Origin: Actinomycetota bacterium
GTDB taxonomy: Bacteria; Actinomycetota; UBA4738; HRBIN12
NCBI GenBank assembly: GCA_005883885.1
Contig: VAYF01000073.1
Location: 1 to 6,778, forward strand
Direction of reading: 5' to 3'
Length of the DNA stretch: 6,778 nt
The translations under genes and the position numbers were made by a program. The notes under the pieces were generated by a model. That model saw nothing but the letters and a program-made list of their open reading frames with translations. It had not been told where the DNA came from and did not search any database. Shown here piece after piece: positions 1 through 4,300 of this stretch. Each line of letters begins with the position of its first letter. Within the stretch, counting starts at the first letter, position 1.

Positions 1-441
1 CGGCCGGCCGAACCGGGCGGCCAGATCCTGCAGGCGCCGCTCGATCCGGGTGGCGACGTCGAGCCACGCGACGTCGCACGCCAAGATGGAGGCGCGGCGT
101 GCGCGCTCCGCGAGCGCCGCGGTCAGCTCGCCGACCGCGGCGGGTCGAAGGCGCGCCGGACGAAGCGTCAGCAGCGTGCAGCCTGCGAGCGTTCCCGGGG
201 GCTCGCCGGCGACGTCGCCCGGGCCGAGCAGGTCCACGACGAGCTCGCGACCATCCGGCGTGACGAGCGACGCGCGGAGGATCCCGCTCTCGACGAGCCA
301 CGGCCCGGCGCCCGTCTCGCCCTGCCGGACGAGCGTCCTGCCGGACCGCACGATCGTGAGGGGGAGTGGTTCGACGACGGCCACCGAGCGCTGCTCCACG
401 CGCACCACCCCGCGCGGCACCGTAGCGAGCGGCACCGACAT
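1..441 (-). CDS. CRP/FNR-family transcriptional regulator, C-terminal part beyond the window
   Basis: An open frame of 147 codons starts at ATG 439-441 and is still open at the left edge, so the gene is partial. Residues about 20-100 read as the beta-barrel sensor domain of CRP/FNR regulators: RQGETG near residue 39, then LVESGILRASLVTPDGREL (49-67) and LLGPGDVAGE (71-80). Residues about 102-147 fit the long dimerisation helix and the region just before the helix-turn-helix, with DVATRIERRLQDLAARFG (128-145), a typical pre-HTH signature. The DNA-binding domain itself would lie off the window, so that function is inferred from the family. The pocket that binds the cyclic-nucleotide phosphate looks shortened: GEPPGT runs straight into LAGCTLLTL and the usual Arg-Ser/Thr-Ala is absent, so cAMP is an unlikely ligand. 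No Shine-Dalgarno sequence precedes the ATG. An in-frame GTG at 487-489 is an alternative start, also without one. The gene is divergent from the CNB protein at 513. Confidence 0.8.
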   Translation of the reverse strand, partial: MSVPLATVPRGVVRVEQRSVAVVEPLPLTIVRSGRTLVRQGETGAGPWLVESGILRASLVTPDGRELVVDLLGPGDVAGEPPGTLAGCTLLTLRPARLRPAAVGELTAALAERARRASILACDVAWLDVATRIERRLQDLAARFGRP

Positions 442-512
442 CGGACGGGATAGGCTGGGCCACTCGCTCGCATCGTCGCGCCGCAGCACGCGGCCGGGAG
501 GAGGGATCCGAC
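442..512. promoter_or_regulatory. Divergent intergenic region between the two CNB-fold genes
   Basis: These 71 bp must hold the 5' control signals for the minus-strand regulator and probably for the plus-strand pair. On the plus strand, TAGGCT at 451-456 fits the TANNNT form of an actinobacterial -10 element and would place transcription start near 462, leaving a leader of about 50 nt before the GTG at 513. No convincing -35 hexamer is visible. On the minus strand, CTATCC lies just upstream of the ATG, which could fit a leaderless transcript, but the match is poor. I looked for a CRP-type TGTGA-N6-TCACA or FNR-type TTGAT-N4-ATCAA site and saw none. Autoregulation of this region by the adjacent regulator is common in the family, but here it is only a guess. 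Confidence 0.35.
496..505 (+). promoter_or_regulatory. Ribosome binding site for the CNB-domain protein
   Basis: GGGAGGAGGG contains a full AGGAGG core at 499-504, 8 nt before the GTG at 513. This near-ideal site fixes the GTG as the start and suggests efficient translation. The neighbouring genes show no comparable site. Confidence 0.85.
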
Positions 513-935
513 GTGGCAAACCCGAAGCTCGAGAGCGTCCTCGGATACGTCCCGATGTTCCACGAGCTGTCCAAGCGTGAGATCCGCAAGGTCGCCGCCC
601 TGTGCGATGTGGGCGACTACATGGCCGGCGCCTCGATCGTGAAGCAGGGCGAACCCGGCGACGCCTTCTACGTGGTCCTCAAGGGTCAGGCGAAGGTCTC
701 CACGAACGGTCGCTTCATCGGCAGGATGATCCCGGGTGACCATTTCGGTGAGATCGCGGTCCTCGACGGCGGCGAACGGACGGCCACCGTGACCTCCGAG
801 ACCCCGATGACCCTCGTGATCCTGCGCCGGAAGGATCTCCTGAAGGCGCTCCGCTCCGATGCGAACCTCGCGCTGCACATGATGACCGAGCTCGCGAAGA
901 TGATCCGGCGGGTGAGCAAGAGCACCACCCAGTAG
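513..935 (+). CDS. Stand-alone cyclic nucleotide-binding domain protein
   Basis: 140 residues, GTG start set by the strong ribosome binding site just upstream. Nearly the whole protein is one cNMP-binding (CNB) domain. LSKREIRKVAAL (19-30) is the N-terminal helix. Next comes the beta-roll, with KQGEPGDAFYVVLKGQAKV (44-62) and IPGDHFGEIAVLDGGERTAT (73-92). The last stretch is the phosphate-binding cassette, and the Glu and Arg that contact ribose and cyclic phosphate in this family are both present (E80, R89, followed by Thr-Ala). The C-terminal helix (105-135) ends the protein, so there is no helix-turn-helix, kinase or channel segment. No signal peptide or membrane segment is seen, so a cytosolic location is inferred. 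A role as a small cyclic-nucleotide-responsive partner of another protein is plausible, but the ligand and partner are unknown. It is followed after 2 bp by the gene at 938, probably in one transcript. Confidence 0.9.
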   Translation: MANPKLESVLGYVPMFHELSKREIRKVAALCDVGDYMAGASIVKQGEPGDAFYVVLKGQAKVSTNGRFIGRMIPGDHFGEIAVLDGGERTATVTSETPMTLVILRRKDLLKALRSDANLALHMMTELAKMIRRVSKSTTQ

Positions 936-937
936 CC

Positions 938-1309
938 ATGCGGGTCGAGTTCGCTTCCCCCGACGACGAGCAGAAGGTGACGCTCGCGACCGCCGAGTGG
1001 CGCGACGGGGCGGTCACGATCTCATCCGAGGACGAGCAGCTCCGGACGAAGCTGGCGCACGCCTTCCGGCGGACCCCCGTGGTGATCGACGACCCGTCGT
1101 ACCGACGGCTCGGCACGTCGGGCCCGGTGGTGCTGCAGCCCGGCGACCTCCCGTGGTTCCGAGCGGTCGCGCAGGGCAGGGCCGAGGTGGAGACCGGTCT
1201 GGAGGCCCGCTTCGTGCCGGGTGCATCGGTCGGCGGCTTCGACCCGGCCGCCGGGTACCTCCCCTTCGAGGAACAGGTCGAGCGCCTGGACGCGCGGGCG
1301 ACGCCCTAG
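938..1309 (+). CDS. Hypothetical protein, 123 residues
   Basis: I do not recognise a named family. The start ATG lies 2 bp after the TAG of the CNB-domain gene and has no nearby Shine-Dalgarno of its own, which suggests translational coupling and a shared transcript. The protein is soluble-looking and acidic, with no signal peptide, membrane segment or Cys residues. The N-terminal part (about 1-50) alternates short strands with a polar helix (SSEDEQLRTKLAHAFRR, 29-45). The middle, VVIDDPSYRRLGTSGPVVLQ (48-67), and PGDLPWFRAVA (68-78) have the look of a conserved core rather than random coding. The C-terminus, GGFDPAAGYLPFEEQVERL (99-117), ends in a short helix. Coding is supported by frame-consistent GC bias at third positions and tight spacing. 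The last bases of the stop overlap the stop of the convergent helicase gene. Function is unknown; association with the CNB protein is suggested only by position. Confidence 0.75.
   Translation: MRVEFASPDDEQKVTLATAEWRDGAVTISSEDEQLRTKLAHAFRRTPVVIDDPSYRRLGTSGPVVLQPGDLPWFRAVAQGRAEVETGLEARFVPGASVGGFDPAAGYLPFEEQVERLDARATP
1306..1309. other. Overlapping convergent stop codons (CTAG)
   Basis: The palindrome CTAG supplies TAG to both strands: 1307-1309 ends the hypothetical gene on the plus strand and 1306-1308 ends the helicase-nuclease on the minus strand. The coding regions therefore overlap by 4 bp, leaving no room for an intergenic terminator. Any transcription stop must lie inside one of the genes, or the transcripts overlap as antisense RNAs. 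Confidence 0.9.
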
Positions 1310-4300
1310 CCGTTGGCGGCGAGCCAGGCGCGGCCCGCGTCGCAGAACCCCTTGAAGTCGCAGTGCGTGCACCACGCGCCGGGGATCGGCTCGAACGCGC
1401 CGGCCCCGATCGCCTCGAGCGACGCCTCGACGCGGGAGCGGACCTCCGCCGGATCGCCCATCGGCTGCGAGACGACCTCGTCTTTCGCGAGGTAGCAGTA
1501 GCTGAGGGTCACATCCTCGGGGGCCTTGCCCCAGATCTCGACGCAGGCGAGCCCGTAGAGCTCCAGCTGCATCGGCGCGGCGATCCCGGCCCCGGTCTTC
1601 CAGTCCACGACCTCCCACGGCCCGGCGGGCTCGCCGTAGATCGCATCGATCCGGCCGCTCACCGTGAAGGCTCCGACCCGCAGCAGGAACGCTCGCTCCG
1701 CGAACAACGGCACGACCCCGGCGAACCGTGACGCCAGGAACGACCGGCGGAGCCGCTCCACCCTGCCGGGATCACCCGCCAGCTCCTCGTGCGTGAGGTC
1801 GATCTCGTCGTCCGTCTCGAGCAGCTGGCCCTGGCCGGACGCGCGGCGCTCGATCCACCGGTGGATCTCCGTGCCGATCCGGGCCGCCGGCCCGCTGAAG
1901 CGCGGGAGCGGCCGGACGCTGGTCCAGTAGAAGCGCTTCGGGCAGATGGTGTAGTCGACGACGCCTCCGACGCTCACGGTGGTCGGCGGGCGCTCGCCGC
2001 CCGGCCGGGCATCGAGGGCTTCGCGCTCGCGCAGGTGGGCGGCGAGCGCCCGCCGTTCGGCGGCGAGCCCTTCGAACGCCGCCCGATCGGCCGCGGGCAG
2101 GGCGTCGACGAGCGACGGTTGGATCCCGTCGATCGCCGCGGCCCGCCACCCCCCGGCGAACAACGCGTCGGCATCGTCCGGCCGGGCGGGTCCCGGCCAC
2201 GGCCGGACGAACCCCTCGCGCAACCCGAGCATGGGGTTCGCCTGTCCCGGCTCCTCGGGTCCATGCTGGATCGACGCGGAGCCGGTGGACGCGCCCCACG
2301 CCATCAGCTCGTCGAGGAACAGCGACGGCTTCTTCGGCATGTTGTTGTCGCCGTACCAGAACGCGCCGCTCACGCTGAGCGTCCTGCGGGCTCGCGTGAG
2401 CGCGACGTAGGCGGTCCGGCGCTCCTCCACGATCTCCTGCGCGGCGAGGGCCGTCTTGAACCGGCTCACGTTGCCGTCGAACGACGGCAGCACCTTCGCA
2501 TCTCCCCGGAGCTCGAAGTCGAGCGACTTGCCCCGCTCCGCGGGGTTCTGCGGGATCGTGGGGTTGGGCAGGTATCCGTGGGCGACGCCCGGGACGAAGA
2601 CATGATCGAACTCGAGCCCCTTGGCGACGTGGATCGTCATCACCTTGACGGAGTCCTCATCGGACGGTTGGACCGGTGCCCAGTCCTGTTTGTCGAGCTC
2701 CTCGACGGCATCGACGTAGTCGAGGAACGCGCGGAGGGTGAGCTCGCCCTCCACGGGTTCGAAGGCGTGGACCTCATCGAGGAACGCGGCGAGGTTCCGC
2801 CGGGCGCCGAGCGCGCGCGGCCGATCCAGGTCGGCGTCGAGCTCGTCGAGGATCCCGATCCGACGGATCACCTCGCCGAGGAACTCCCCGACCGGTTTGC
2901 GCGCCTCCTGCCGAAGGACGCGCAGCTCATCGCGGAACGCGGTGAGCCTGGTCCGCGCCTCCTCGGACAGGCCCTCGACCTCGTCGAGCCGCTCGAGCGC
3001 TTCGGCGAACAGGAAGGGCTCGGCCTCGACGTCGTCCTCGGTCATGTACTCGAGCATCAGCTTCGATTCCCGCGTCGCGAGCCGGGCGACGAGCGCGAGG
3101 TCCTTGAACCCGACCCGGTACCGAGGACCGAGCAGGATCCTGGCGAGCGCCACCGAGGCCTTCGGGTCGTGGACCGCGCGCGCGTACGCGAGGACCTCGA
3201 CCACCTCGGGCTGCTTCAGGAGCCCGGCGAGGCCGACGATCTCGACCGGAACGTCGTGCTCGTCGAACGCGCGCTGCAACAGACCGAACAGGCGTGAGGT
3301 CCGGCACAGGACGGCGACGTCGGACCACGCGGCACCGGCCGCGCGCAGCGCCACGACGCGCTCCGCGATCGAGCGAGCCTCGGTCCACTCATCCATGTGC
3401 CGGGCGACCGCGACCTCGCCCTCGCCGTTGGCCGGGTCGGGGCGGAGCTCCTTGTCGGGGTCGGGCCGCTGCGCGTCGGGGATGGGCCCGATGATCGTGT
3501 CCGCGGCGGCGAGGATCCGGGCCCCGGAACGGAAGTTCGTATACAGGGGGAGGCGAGCGGCCGGCGATCCTTCCGACCGCGGGAACCGCTCGGGGAACTC
3601 GAGCAGGTTGTAGAGCGAGGCGCCCCGCCACGCGTAGATGTTCTGGTCCGGGTCGCCGACGGCCGTCACCGGATGACCCTCACCGAACAGGGCGTGCATC
3701 AGGTCCGCTTGCGCGACGTTCGTGTCCTGGTACTCGTCCAGGAGCACGGCGCGGAAGCGCGCGCGGTGATCGGCGACGATCTGCGGGTACCGCTCCGCGA
3801 TCTCGATCGCGCGATCGATCTGGTCCCCGAAGTCGATCACCCCCAGCTCGCGCTTGAGCTCCCGGTACCGCGCGCACGCCTCGGCGAGCTCCAGCCGCTC
3901 CTCGGCGGCCTCGTACACCCGGTTCGATCGCGCGTTCTTGAGCAGCTCGAGCCTGGCCGCAACGTGCGCTTCGATCTGCACCGGCCGCACCCGATGGTTC
4001 TGGGCCTGTTCGTCGAGCTCGAGGATCTTCGCGACGAGTGACGGCTGCCACGTCGCGGCGGCATGCTCGAAGGTCATCCGGTCGAGCACCCTCGAGCAGA
4101 GCTCGCTCCGCTGGGCCTGCGTGAGGACCCGGGCCCCCGGCTCGAACCCCGCCAGCACGCCGTAGCGTTCCAGGAGAGATGCAGCGAACCCGTGGTAGTT
4201 GAGGACCTCCGGCTCTTCCCCCTCGGCGAGCTCCAGGGTGGAGAGCGCTCGGCGAACACGCAGCCGGAGGTTGTCCGTGGCCTTGTTCGTGAACGTCAGG

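Noticed and set aside
442..512. CRP- or FNR-type operator in the divergent region
   Set aside because: No TGTGA-N6-TCACA or TTGAT-N4-ATCAA palindrome or near match could be found by eye.
50..580. Plus-strand frame of 176 codons at the left edge
   Set aside because: The translation is Ser/Arg/Thr/Pro-rich noise. The opposite strand encodes a convincing CRP/FNR-type sensor domain over 1-441, and the frame overlaps the ribosome binding site and start of the CNB gene.
168..878. Minus-strand frame of 236 codons overlapping both CNB-fold genes
   Set aside because: It is out of frame with the regulator at 1-441 and antisense to the well-supported CNB gene at 513-935. Its C-terminal half is Arg/Ser/Ala-rich shadow sequence.
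1305..1345. Possible terminator hairpin at the convergent gene ends
   Set aside because: Only trivial 3-bp stems such as GCC-GTT-GGC are present, with no U-tract on either strand.
1789..3297. Plus-strand open frame of 502 codons opposite the AdnB-like module
   Set aside because: Same reason: antisense to the second motor, biased composition with repeated Glu-Arg-Leu-Asp strings, and no domain or ribosome binding site.
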